Numbered from the stretch's first letter, positions 1-7,769 are shown. The stretch: DNA of 9,319 nucleotides from Clostridiales bacterium (GCA_012735285.1 JAAYHT010000258.1:1-9319); one strand, 5' to 3'. The notes: generated from the sequence alone by a model not told the origin. Numbers and translations: made by a program.

Positions 1-17
1 CCCTCCTGGCGTGCCAA

Positions 18-50
18 AAATTCCCTGTAATCGAGAATTGCAGGGAATTT
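18..50. terminator. Strong hairpin upstream of ctc, possible terminator of an upstream gene
   Basis: A near-perfect 14-bp inverted repeat: 18-31 (AAATTCCCTGTAAT) pairs with 37-50 (ATTGCAGGGAATTT), with one T-G wobble and a 5-nt loop (CGAGA). On the + strand only a weak T-rich tail follows. On the minus strand the stem is followed by a run of five T, so it would work better as a terminator for leftward transcription. It lies upstream of the ctc promoter, so it is not part of the ctc leader. It could be a bidirectional terminator or simply an insulating hairpin. Confidence 0.5.
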
Positions 51-80
51 ATACTATTCATCATTAATAGATTGCAATAT

Positions 81-109
81 TTGCTAAAAGCTTATTTTTG
101 TGATATACT
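81..109 (+). promoter_or_regulatory. Predicted vegetative-type promoter for ctc (extended -10)
   Basis: TTGCTA at 81-86 is followed by a 17-nt spacer and TATACT at 104-109. A TG at 101-102 makes an extended -10 (TGATATACT). The expected transcript start is near 116, giving an untranslated leader of about 58 nt before the ctc start. A second -10-like TATAAT at 115-120 has no good -35 partner. No sigma-B-type elements were seen, although Ctc in Bacillus is a stress-regulated gene. Confidence 0.6.
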
Positions 110-160
110 AATTTTATAATCATTATTTTGGAGGACTTTTGTTCCTATCATATAAATGTG

Positions 161-166
161 AGGAGG
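161..166 (+). promoter_or_regulatory. Ribosome binding site that fixes an AUU start for ctc
   Basis: A perfect AGGAGG at 161-166 is followed 7 nt later by ATT at 174. That codon is in the frame of the L25 protein and gives an N-terminus of the expected kind (Tyr-Ser-Leu-Ser-Ala-Glu-Leu-Arg). The upstream in-frame stop TGA at 159-161 overlaps the site, and the frame holds no ATG, GTG or TTG until TTG at 285. The position of this site is the main argument for the AUU start. Confidence 0.7.
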
Positions 167-173
167 AATTGCT

Positions 174-785
174 ATTTATAGTTTAAGTGCTGAACTCAGA
201 GATAAAAATATAAAAGCAAAAAAATTAAGACGAGAAGGTATTGTTCCGGCATCAATTTATGGCCGTCATTTAGAAGAAACAGTTTTGATTCAGATTCCAA
301 CACGTGATGTCAATCGCTTTCTTACCAAGGTATCCAAGGGGGATATCCTCAAAATAGAAGTTAAAGATAATGAAGAGTACAACGTTCTATTCAAAGAGAT
401 TAGCCATCATCCTGTTACCCGACAAGTAGAACATGTTGAATTTCAACACATTGTTGCTGACGAACCAGTCAACAGCGTTGTAAATGTAATTTTGGCAAAT
501 AGGGAAATGAATCAGAACGTAGTACAGCAACATATTGAAGAAATCCCCTACAATGCTCTGCCAAAGGATTTTATAGAAGACATTGTAATAGATGTAAAAG
601 GAATGGAAGCCGGGAATACTATAACTGTTGGGGATTTGGATGCTGCTAAGAACGATAAAATTAGAATTTTAATACCAGAAGATACAGTAGTTCTAACAGT
701 TTCAGAGCCTGTAAGAGTAGTATTAGAAGATGAAGAGGAGACAGAAGCTGAAGCTGAGGCCGGAGCAACAGAAACTACAGAATAA
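174..785 (+). CDS. ctc: 50S ribosomal protein L25 / general stress protein Ctc, AUU start
   Basis: L25/TL5/Ctc binds 5S rRNA in the large ribosomal subunit; the Ctc form is linked to stress in Bacillus. From the ATT at 174 the product is 203 aa, in the usual range for the two-domain Ctc form. The N-terminal part has the family pattern: basic KAKKLRREG, then a Pro-Ala-Ser-Ile-Tyr-Gly segment, then ISHHPVTRQVEHVEF about 55 residues later. The second domain contains the IPYNALPKDF-type stretch and EAGNTITVGDL. The C-terminus is a very acidic tail rich in Glu, Ala and Thr, typical of this form. Starting at the TTG at 285 would remove 37 conserved residues of the RNA-binding domain, and that codon has no ribosome binding site. 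The family call is firm; the exact start is inferred from the AGGAGG at 161. The gene has its own promoter and terminator. Confidence 0.9.
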   Translation: MYSLSAELRDKNIKAKKLRREGIVPASIYGRHLEETVLIQIPTRDVNRFLTKVSKGDILKIEVKDNEEYNVLFKEISHHPVTRQVEHVEFQHIVADEPVNSVVNVILANREMNQNVVQQHIEEIPYNALPKDFIEDIVIDVKGMEAGNTITVGDLDAAKNDKIRILIPEDTVVLTVSEPVRVVLEDEEETEAEAEAGATETTE

Positions 786-812
786 TAATCCTAAGATTCA
801 TACAATACAAAC

Positions 813-838
813 AAACCACCAATAGGTGGTTTTTGTGT
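813..838 (+). terminator. Intrinsic terminator after ctc
   Basis: AAACCACC at 813-820 pairs perfectly with GGTGGTTT at 825-832, with a 4-nt AATA loop, and is followed by TTGTGTT. It sits 28 nt after the ctc stop and 17 nt before the next start codon, so the following gene is transcribed either by read-through or from a promoter I cannot identify with confidence. A TACAAT at 801-806 lacks a good -35. Confidence 0.75.
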
Positions 839-854
839 TCTGTTAGGAGGAAAA

Positions 855-2243
855 ATGTTACTTGATATAAAAAATATGCTGAATGAAAGTGTAAAAAAAT
901 TTGGGGACAATTCAGCTTATTGGGTATATGACAAGGAAAAGAAAATTTGTTCTATAACATATAACGATTATTTTTGTGATGTGGTTGGTCTTGGCACTTC
1001 ACTTATAGAGTTAGGGTTGAAAGATAAAAGAATAGCTATAGTGGGTGAGAACTCCTATGAGTGGGTAGTAAGTTTTCTTGCTGCAATATGTGGAGTAGGA
1101 GTAGCTGTACCGTTAGACAAGCAATTGAGCAAAAATGAACTCAAACAATTTCTCAATAATGCTAGATGTAGCTGCGCTGTATTTTCAACCGAATTAGAAG
1201 ATGTATTCTGGCAGATTAGAAACGATGGAACTACTGGGCTTGAATTTTTTATTAATATGAATAAGGAAAAGAGCGATAATGATATTTTAGCGCTAAGAGA
1301 AATAATTGCCGAAGGTAAAAAGATAGACAATCATGAGTATTTGAATACTAAGATTAATCACGATGAGCTATGTACGATAATATTTACAGCAGGTACTATG
1401 GGAGTCCCTAAAGGGGTCAGTTTGTCGCACAAAAATATAGCAACAGAAGTTGAGCTACTATCAAAGTCACTTAATATTTCTAAAGACGATATTTTCTTTT
1501 CAAGCCTTCCGTTACATTGTGCAAGTGAATGTATTTGCGGAATCCTATTCCCCCTTAGTAAGGGTGCATCAATTTCGTTTTGTAAAGAGATTAAACACAA
1601 TTTTGAAATATCAGGAGTTAAAAAATATTACATTACTGAAAGCTCGTCAATAGTTGCTATTGATCATAATGGATTAGGATTTCAGTTGTTACCCGGGATG
1701 AGAGCAAAAATATCCAATCCAGATCCTGAAACAGGTATTGGTGAAATCTGTCTAGCCGGAGATAATATTATGATGGGATATTGTGATGATCCCGAAACAA
1801 CTGCAAAAGTTCTTAAAAATGGCTGGCTTTATACTGGCGATTTAGGCTGGATAGAACAAGATAAATATATTCATATGGTAGGTAGAAAAGACAATGTTAT
1901 TATCACTAATGGTGGGAATAATGTGTATCCTGAGGAATTAGAAAAATTATTAAATAACATATCATACATAAAAGAGTGCATGGTGTGGGGTGAAAAAACA
2001 GAGGAAAAGAATAATGAGGTTGTGGTTGCGGCCATTTTTATAAATGAAGACAATGTAAGAAAAAAACTTGGAAAAGTCAATTCTAAACTAGAGCTTGAAC
2101 AACTGATTTGGGGCGAAATAACTAAAATCAATGATGGTTTGCCGCTTTTTAAGAGAATTAATAAGATAGTGCTTAGAAATGAAGAGTTTCAAAAGAATTC
2201 ATCTGGAAAGATTATAAGATGGTATCCTGCTAATAAAAGATAA
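855..2243 (+). CDS. Compact AMP-binding (acyl-adenylate/acyl-CoA synthetase family) ligase
   Basis: ANL-superfamily enzymes activate a carboxylic acid with ATP to an acyl-AMP and usually pass it to CoA. Visible motifs: the P-loop FTAGTMGVPKGV (177-188; normally TSGTTGxPKG, so Ala and Met replace Ser and Thr); ITESS (260-264) matching the YGxTE motif; YTGDLG (326-331) with ATP-ribose Asp329; GRKDNVIITNGGNNVYPEELE-like hinge region starting at 343; and NSSGKIIR (448-455) with catalytic Lys452. The order and C-terminal subdomain resemble long-chain fatty-acyl-CoA ligases. The product is 462 aa, whereas that group is usually 500 aa or more. P-loop to ITESS is about 84 residues, against roughly 145 in FadD or luciferase, so part of the acyl-pocket region is absent. 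The start has AGGAGG 4 nt upstream. Substrate cannot be told. No frameshift is apparent, so it may be a functional variant or an in-frame internal deletion. Confidence 0.88.
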   Translation: MLLDIKNMLNESVKKFGDNSAYWVYDKEKKICSITYNDYFCDVVGLGTSLIELGLKDKRIAIVGENSYEWVVSFLAAICGVGVAVPLDKQLSKNELKQFLNNARCSCAVFSTELEDVFWQIRNDGTTGLEFFINMNKEKSDNDILALREIIAEGKKIDNHEYLNTKINHDELCTIIFTAGTMGVPKGVSLSHKNIATEVELLSKSLNISKDDIFFSSLPLHCASECICGILFPLSKGASISFCKEIKHNFEISGVKKYYITESSSIVAIDHNGLGFQLLPGMRAKISNPDPETGIGEICLAGDNIMMGYCDDPETTAKVLKNGWLYTGDLGWIEQDKYIHMVGRKDNVIITNGGNNVYPEELEKLLNNISYIKECMVWGEKTEEKNNEVVVAAIFINEDNVRKKLGKVNSKLELEQLIWGEITKINDGLPLFKRINKIVLRNEEFQKNSSGKIIRWYPANKR

Positions 2244-2250
2244 GAATAAA

Positions 2251-2286
2251 TAAAAGCGGCAAGCAAATATTGCTTCGCCGCTTTTA
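2251..2286. terminator. Bidirectional terminator between convergent genes
   Basis: TAAAAGCGGC at 2251-2260 pairs perfectly with GCCGCTTTTA at 2277-2286. The stem continues with AAGCA (2261-2265) against TGCTT (2271-2275) after one bulged C at 2276, closing on a 5-nt loop. The outer A/T runs provide a T tract in both directions. It lies 7 nt after the ligase stop and 12 nt beyond the stop of the minus-strand peptidase gene, so it serves both. Confidence 0.85.
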
Positions 2287-2298
2287 TGAACAAACTAT

Positions 2299-5200
2299 CT
2301 ACTCATCATATATATCGATAAAACGTTCGAGTATTGCTGCAACTTGACAGCGTTCAGCGTTTCCGCCTGGCATCAGTTTGTTGCCGCTCCCTAGGATCAC
2401 CCCTTTGCTATTTGCCCAAGAGAGAGCATTTAGTGCCCAATCTGAAATTATACCATAATCTTCGAATACATTCAGATTCGTTCTTGTTGAGACATCATAC
2501 CCTTTAAATTTGGCATAGTTCATCAGTATGACGGCCATCTCTTCTCGGGTAATAGGATTGTCGGGTTTAAAATTACCGTCTCCATATCCTGAAACGATTT
2601 TGTTACTAGAAGCCCAGGTCACTGCATCTGCGTAATATTGATCTGCAGCAACATCATTATATGGATTTGTTGTGTTTACGGTAGGAGAGTTTTCCATTCT
2701 GTAGAGAATAGTTACAACCATACCCCTTGTAGTGCTTAGATGTGGGCTAAATAACATAGGCTTGGTGCTAGTTCCCTGCATTAAATTGTTTCTGTAAACA
2801 TACTGTACTGAATTGTAGAACCAATCTTCTTTTTCTACATCAACAAAGGGGTTCGTCCATTCATCGGGATCATCTTTTGGAGGGAGCGTTGGAGGTGTAG
2901 TTGGCTTTGGATCATCTGAGCCGGGTTTTTCACCACCGCCAGGTTTGCTGCCGCCACTGGATTTTTTAATAAATTCAGCAGTAACAATCGCGCTGTCATG
3001 CATACCCTCTTTTACAGCAAACGCTTTTATCACACTTGTTGATTTTATAGTAAATGGACCGTTATATACAATGCTATCAATAGTTGGATTAGTTCCGTCT
3101 GTTGTATAATAAATTGTTGCACCTTCAGTATCGCAGGTAATTGTAACTGTTTGGCTACTTGAAAAACTACTGCCATTTGGAATAATAACAGGTTTTTTAG
3201 TTAACTTTGGTGTTACTTGTGTGTCTGAAGTGGCAGCACTTTCATATAATCTATCTGTTTCCGCGTATTTAACATAACCTGTGTAGCTTGTTTCAGGAAT
3301 ACAGTCTGACTTAGTATTTATTTTTGAATAATTAATACCATCGAAACTGTATAGGCCGTTTTCTACAGGTGGTATGATAGCAGTGAATGTTTCCCCGTCA
3401 CTGTTTAATTTAAAGGTCATAGTGAAAGGTTCAGGAGCATCTTGAGTTCCGTATATGTAGAAATCACCGTTTGAGAATCCGAACTTCTGAACTGCTTTAT
3501 TACCCGCATAATCGATCACAACGATCATGTATCTGTCATTTAAAGATGATGTAAAGAAGTCTCCATTATTATTCTGATCTACAAGAACATATTTAGCTTC
3601 GAGTTCATCCCACTTATAAAGTTGATATGAAGCTATTCCGCTATCATCGTCTGAAGCATCTATTTCAATGACAGGGACAGTGCTGAAGTATCTAACACTT
3701 GTTATTACAGGATCAATCTGGTCATCGAGTATTCCAGCAGCTCCGGCAAATATTGCGGTTGCAAGTATTGGGTAATACTTCTGGTAATGTGTTCTGTAGA
3801 ACATGTTAGAACCAAAGCTTATGGATTGCACCGGTTTACCTTCAATTCCTCCACCTTTAAGAATCGTGCTGAACATTGTAATGCGATCTTGGAAAACATC
3901 TTTGGATCCGTAGGTGCGCTGATAACCTCCAATAAATGCATCTTTATCTCTTGTCTTGAATAGAATCTTAGAATTTTCAGGTATGTTCCCTGTGAAGTAA
4001 TTGCCCCGTGCATAGATAGTATCGGTATTAGCGTAGTTTGCCGTAAATATGCTGTCATCTACGTTATATTGTCCATAGAGAGCTACGTCGCCAAAGCTTC
4101 CAGTGGTTGGCGCTGAGGTTCCAGTTCCAAAGTTTGCATTTGTTAAGGTTCCAGCATTTTGTATCATTATGAGCCCTAGTTTGTTCTGCTTGATCGCGTT
4201 CAAAAGATTGCCACTGGCTACAGCGTTATTTAATATAACAACGTTAGCACCCGGTCTGACAGAGGAGCTTGAATTGCCGTTATAGTCAGTTCCGTCTGGG
4301 TTCTTCATTGAACCAAATCCTAAATATTCATCAAGGGCCCAGTAAATCGGTCCTCCTGCGGTTGCTGAATTTCTAGTGCTGTTCAAACTAATAATAGGTT
4401 CAACAAGCTTAACAGCTTCTTCTGGTAGTTCACTAATGTATTTGCCCTCTATATGACAGCCTTTAAGCCCTAAGCTGGGATTATCAACTAATGCATAGAT
4501 TTTGTTTAAATTCTTAGTTTCGATTATATAATCGGACATAGTCCCTATTCCTTCAACAGTTTTTCTGAGCATCCAAACGTTTTCCTTGCTGTCAATGTAG
4601 GAGGGGCCGCTTGATCTGCCGGAGAGCAGGAGATTTACAAATCGAACTGCGTCAACACTATTACTCTTAAATACTACATATTTGTCCGGCACACCTTTGA
4701 TATCGGCTTTCTTTTCAATAGAGGTGACAGGAACAGTTTTGCCGTCGAAAAGGCCAGGTGACCATACTTCTACACAATCGAAACCTCTTGTATCAGGGAA
4801 GTTGCAGTAGATATCTGCATACATACTTGCAAAGAATGTGGCATCATAACCTTTGCTCATTATCTCGGCGATAAAATTCCTTCTTCCTTGCTTCATATCA
4901 TAAACATATGTTCCCTCTGGGTATGTTACACCATTGTATGTTACAGGTTCAGTTGTCTTGCTTACTTTCGCACCATATTGCATAGTAAAATCAAGTGTCC
5001 TTAAAGCTTCGGCTACGTTAAACTGATTTTCTGGTGTTGCCGGGATCACAAGGTAATCTGGGAAGAAAGGTAGTTTTCCACCTTTACCGTCATCTTTTCT
5101 GGATCTTCCAACATATCGTTCTACTCCGTTTACAACTTCAATGAAGTATTTGTCAGCAGCCTCTGAATCAATATTTTTAACTCCACGACGTTTAAACTCA

Positions 5201-7317
5201 AGTTTGTTCATTATAGAACTTTTACGTAAGCTTTTATATTTATTATCAACCTCATGGCTAGGTTTACCATCGATGCTGCCGTTAAGTACATTGCCTTCGT
5301 AGTGGGCAGTTTCGCCATACATAAGTGCATTCAGCATAGCATAGAGAATAGCATTACCTGCATCAAAGGAATCCATGTTGGAATGAGGAAGTTCTATTGT
5401 CCAGCCCATGCATCCGAACAGCATAGAAAACATTGGCCCATAAACATTACCGCCGTCGTCCCAGCCGTTTGCCATCGAATCCCAAGGGAGGAGGAATCTG
5501 TTGTAACCGGTACTTGCGGTTAGTGCTTTCCCTCCGTAATATGCTAGCTGTATCATATTATTAAGGGTTAAATCTGGTTCGTAGTTTTGGCAATGGGGAG
5601 CCGTGCATGGTTCTATTAACATTTGGGATACATAGCCGTGCCATTCAAGCATGATTAAAGGATCCCATTTTGCAATATCCTTTGTAAGAGCAATAGAACC
5701 TGGCTGAGTTGCAAAAACTGCGTCACGGTTAAGGTCGATTCCGTATCTATTAGTTCTGCGCATAGCTGCTTTTCCGTCGGGATTGTTGCACAGCGTATTC
5801 ACCATAATAAATTTGTCAAGCACCTCGGCAGTATTGAGTGTCACTTCAGTTCTAGACGTGTCACTAAAGAACTCGTCTGGATATACATAGTGATTAAAAG
5901 CTGTATAACCTGTATTGGTGTTTCCGGAAGGACGGTAGTTCCAGGATATTTGATCTTCCTGGAATGTCTTATAGTTTATAATTTTTCCTTCTTTACCACC
6001 TTCAATCAGTTTATGGATAAAATCAATCATACTGTCTGTTCCCGATATCTCATCAGAGTGTACGTTGTTTTGGTAGATTGCGGTAACTAAATCAATATCT
6101 TCAGCTTCTGCATTCTCATACATTTCCATAAGAGCTTGCGGATTGTCGTTCATCTGATCTTTAATACCGCCGGGTTTTAAGTAATCATATACAGTCTTTT
6201 CATCTTTAGCTACAACAACATTCCATATTGCATTGAACCTTGAATAATTGTTGTAATCTTTATTGGCTTCGTTATAGTTATCGGTAAGGTCGTAGCCAAG
6301 TATGTTTACTTCCACATATACTCCGTCGCCTTTTTCAAACTTCCCTTTAGAGTTTTTGATTACATGACCTGCTGCTATTTTCCCGATAGGCATTTCATCG
6401 AGATCAACTCTTTTGCCGTTAATTGCTTCAATAAGATCTTGACAGAATTCATTTATCTCTATCCAAGAGTGGTACTGGTCGTAGGGTCCGATGTGTAAAT
6501 TGACTGTGGCAAGTGTCTGATTCTCTGCAACTGCTTCGAGGGCATAAGTGCCAGGGCCTTTATATGTAGGGCCAAATTGGAAGAATGAGCGATTATCTGC
6601 AGTTTGTCCGCTGCCAAAATCTCTTTGGTTTCCTCCATAGTAACCATCATAGGGTCTGTTATTAGCAGCGGATGCATTACTGCTTGAATAAGGTGAGTTG
6701 ACTCTGATACTTGCTGTAATTTTGTAGTAATCATCTATTTTAACTATATCTTTATTTAAAAGAATCATAATGGGAGTAGAACCTCGTAAGTTGATACCGT
6801 TCCCCCAACTATGAAGTGGAAAACCTCCATATTTAAAATCAACGCTATCAAGAAATTCTTGAGGATCTGTAATCCCTTCTGCAGGTACAATAAACTCTAC
6901 ATTAAAAATACGTGGATCTTTAAGATTTATATCTCTTCTGGTTGTATAGTATTTGTCTGGATCTTCACCGTTTTCGGCAACCCCTTTATAGACTTCAGGT
7001 CTGTATAGTATTTGGACCTCACCGCCATTAAGTACTTCGACTGACTTAATGATTAATGGGTTGTTATCTAAAGTTACGAAAAACTGTGCCGATTCCGTTT
7101 GAGATGTTTGGTCTTCATCATCAGGGATAACATTTATGTCCTCCAGTTCCTCATCAGGCGCAGCATCGTCTTCCTCAACTAATTCAAATTCATTTTCATA
7201 AAGGTTTTCTAAATGATCGGGAGAGTCATCTAAAGCATATGAATTTATACCTAATGAAAAAACTAAGCTAAGCACTATTAGCAAGCTAAATATTTTTTTC
7301 ATTTTTTTAGGTAGCAT
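2299..7317 (-). CDS. Secreted, S-layer-anchored M14-type zinc carboxypeptidase (1672 aa)
   Basis: Residues 1-28 form a signal peptide (Lys-rich start, Leu/Ile/Val core, likely cut after Ser-Tyr-Ala28), followed by a strongly acidic stretch (about 30-75). The M14 domain spans roughly 280-680: zinc ligands H420 and E423 in NNVHSDEISG, the CNNPDG segment (510-515), GIDLNRD (526-532) with the substrate-binding Asn-Arg pair, third zinc ligand H560 in LEWHGY, and probable catalytic Glu642 in TIELP. Residues 750-900 resemble the region after the catalytic domain in large bacterial M14 proteins (YPEGTYVYDMKQGRR). Residues 900-1200 I do not recognise. Then come an Ig-like stretch (about 1202-1285), a chitobiase/hexosaminidase C-terminal-type domain (about 1375-1450, ATIYYTTDGTNPT), a Gly/Pro linker (1454-1485) and three SLH domains. 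Family knowledge predicts removal of C-terminal residues from peptides; substrate is unknown. AGGAGG at 7325-7330 lies 7 nt before the ATG. It is a single-gene unit sharing a terminator with the convergent ligase gene. Confidence 0.9.
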   Translation of the reverse strand: MLPKKMKKIFSLLIVLSLVFSLGINSYALDDSPDHLENLYENEFELVEEDDAAPDEELEDINVIPDDEDQTSQTESAQFFVTLDNNPLIIKSVEVLNGGEVQILYRPEVYKGVAENGEDPDKYYTTRRDINLKDPRIFNVEFIVPAEGITDPQEFLDSVDFKYGGFPLHSWGNGINLRGSTPIMILLNKDIVKIDDYYKITASIRVNSPYSSSNASAANNRPYDGYYGGNQRDFGSGQTADNRSFFQFGPTYKGPGTYALEAVAENQTLATVNLHIGPYDQYHSWIEINEFCQDLIEAINGKRVDLDEMPIGKIAAGHVIKNSKGKFEKGDGVYVEVNILGYDLTDNYNEANKDYNNYSRFNAIWNVVVAKDEKTVYDYLKPGGIKDQMNDNPQALMEMYENAEAEDIDLVTAIYQNNVHSDEISGTDSMIDFIHKLIEGGKEGKIINYKTFQEDQISWNYRPSGNTNTGYTAFNHYVYPDEFFSDTSRTEVTLNTAEVLDKFIMVNTLCNNPDGKAAMRRTNRYGIDLNRDAVFATQPGSIALTKDIAKWDPLIMLEWHGYVSQMLIEPCTAPHCQNYEPDLTLNNMIQLAYYGGKALTASTGYNRFLLPWDSMANGWDDGGNVYGPMFSMLFGCMGWTIELPHSNMDSFDAGNAILYAMLNALMYGETAHYEGNVLNGSIDGKPSHEVDNKYKSLRKSSIMNKLEFKRRGVKNIDSEAADKYFIEVVNGVERYVGRSRKDDGKGGKLPFFPDYLVIPATPENQFNVAEALRTLDFTMQYGAKVSKTTEPVTYNGVTYPEGTYVYDMKQGRRNFIAEIMSKGYDATFFASMYADIYCNFPDTRGFDCVEVWSPGLFDGKTVPVTSIEKKADIKGVPDKYVVFKSNSVDAVRFVNLLLSGRSSGPSYIDSKENVWMLRKTVEGIGTMSDYIIETKNLNKIYALVDNPSLGLKGCHIEGKYISELPEEAVKLVEPIISLNSTRNSATAGGPIYWALDEYLGFGSMKNPDGTDYNGNSSSSVRPGANVVILNNAVASGNLLNAIKQNKLGLIMIQNAGTLTNANFGTGTSAPTTGSFGDVALYGQYNVDDSIFTANYANTDTIYARGNYFTGNIPENSKILFKTRDKDAFIGGYQRTYGSKDVFQDRITMFSTILKGGGIEGKPVQSISFGSNMFYRTHYQKYYPILATAIFAGAAGILDDQIDPVITSVRYFSTVPVIEIDASDDDSGIASYQLYKWDELEAKYVLVDQNNNGDFFTSSLNDRYMIVVIDYAGNKAVQKFGFSNGDFYIYGTQDAPEPFTMTFKLNSDGETFTAIIPPVENGLYSFDGINYSKINTKSDCIPETSYTGYVKYAETDRLYESAATSDTQVTPKLTKKPVIIPNGSSFSSSQTVTITCDTEGATIYYTTDGTNPTIDSIVYNGPFTIKSTSVIKAFAVKEGMHDSAIVTAEFIKKSSGGSKPGGGEKPGSDDPKPTTPPTLPPKDDPDEWTNPFVDVEKEDWFYNSVQYVYRNNLMQGTSTKPMLFSPHLSTTRGMVVTILYRMENSPTVNTTNPYNDVAADQYYADAVTWASSNKIVSGYGDGNFKPDNPITREEMAVILMNYAKFKGYDVSTRTNLNVFEDYGIISDWALNALSWANSKGVILGSGNKLMPGGNAERCQVAAILERFIDIYDE
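2302..2850 (-). repeat. Three SLH domains at the peptidase C-terminus
   Basis: Protein repeats at residues about 1490-1545, 1551-1608 and 1616-1670. Each opens with an N-P-(F/Y)-x-D or V-F-E-D type element, followed by W/Y-A-x-x-A-(V/L)-x-W/Y and then a loop. The middle copy is canonical (SGYGDGNFKPDNPITREE). The first has lost the G-x-D-G loop but keeps TTRGM. The third is the most diverged, with AERCQ in place of TRAE/TRGM. SLH trimers bind pyruvylated secondary cell-wall polymer, so the enzyme should be held non-covalently on the cell surface. Confidence 0.88.
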
Positions 7318-7528
7318 AATGTAACCTCCTAATATTATTCTCGCTTTTATTCTGGAGTTGCGGTTCTCCGTTTTCAGCCACTTTTTTTATTCAGGGCGGG
7401 TGCGTTTAAAGATATCACAACCTTTCTTTATTAGTAATAGATAAAATAGGCCAGTCCTAGTTTTTGAGAAGTAATACCGATAAAGCTTAATTTAATACCC
7501 TGATTATTGTTAGATAGGCATGTTTAGG

Positions 7529-7540
7529 TTTAGATCTAAA
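7529..7540. repeat. 12-bp perfect palindrome, candidate operator
   Basis: TTTAGATCTAAA at 7529-7540 equals its own reverse complement. It lies near the middle of the divergent region, about 210 bp from the peptidase start and 290 bp from the flavoprotein start. Flanking GCAT (7518-7521) and ATGC (7545-7548) add partial outer symmetry. A regulator-binding site is possible, but no known consensus was matched and AT-rich palindromes of this size can occur by chance. Confidence 0.3.
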
Positions 7541-7769
7541 GAGGATGCTATAGAACAGTAAATGTGATTATAGTGTATAGAACCCCTATTTTATTCACTA
7601 TTTAAATTAACAGATAATGAAGAAAAAACTTGTCTAAAAAAGATAGTAAATTGCACTTTTGTATCTCTTTTTTTATTTAATTTTCAATATAAATCTACAG
7701 CAATATTATGATTATCTAAAATATGATGTAGATTATATGTATAAAGAATGATTTGATGATATTTTTTAG

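Noticed and set aside
43..52. GGGAATTTAT occurring near the left end and again at about 7791-7800
   Set aside because: A 10-base AT-rich match with no shared context; it is compatible with chance.
285..785. TTG at 285 as the start of the L25/Ctc gene
   Set aside because: It has no ribosome binding site and would delete the conserved N-terminal RNA-binding segment encoded in frame from 174.
7380..7405. Resemblance of ACGCAC on the minus strand to the start of a c-di-GMP-I riboswitch
   Set aside because: The remaining conserved elements of that riboswitch (GGCAAACC, GACGCAAAGCC and the CUGGUAGCCGGG-like part) are absent.
7520..7561. Short + strand frame (13 codons, ATG at 7520) containing the palindrome
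   Set aside because: It has no ribosome binding site, is very short, and overlaps a palindrome that better explains the pattern.
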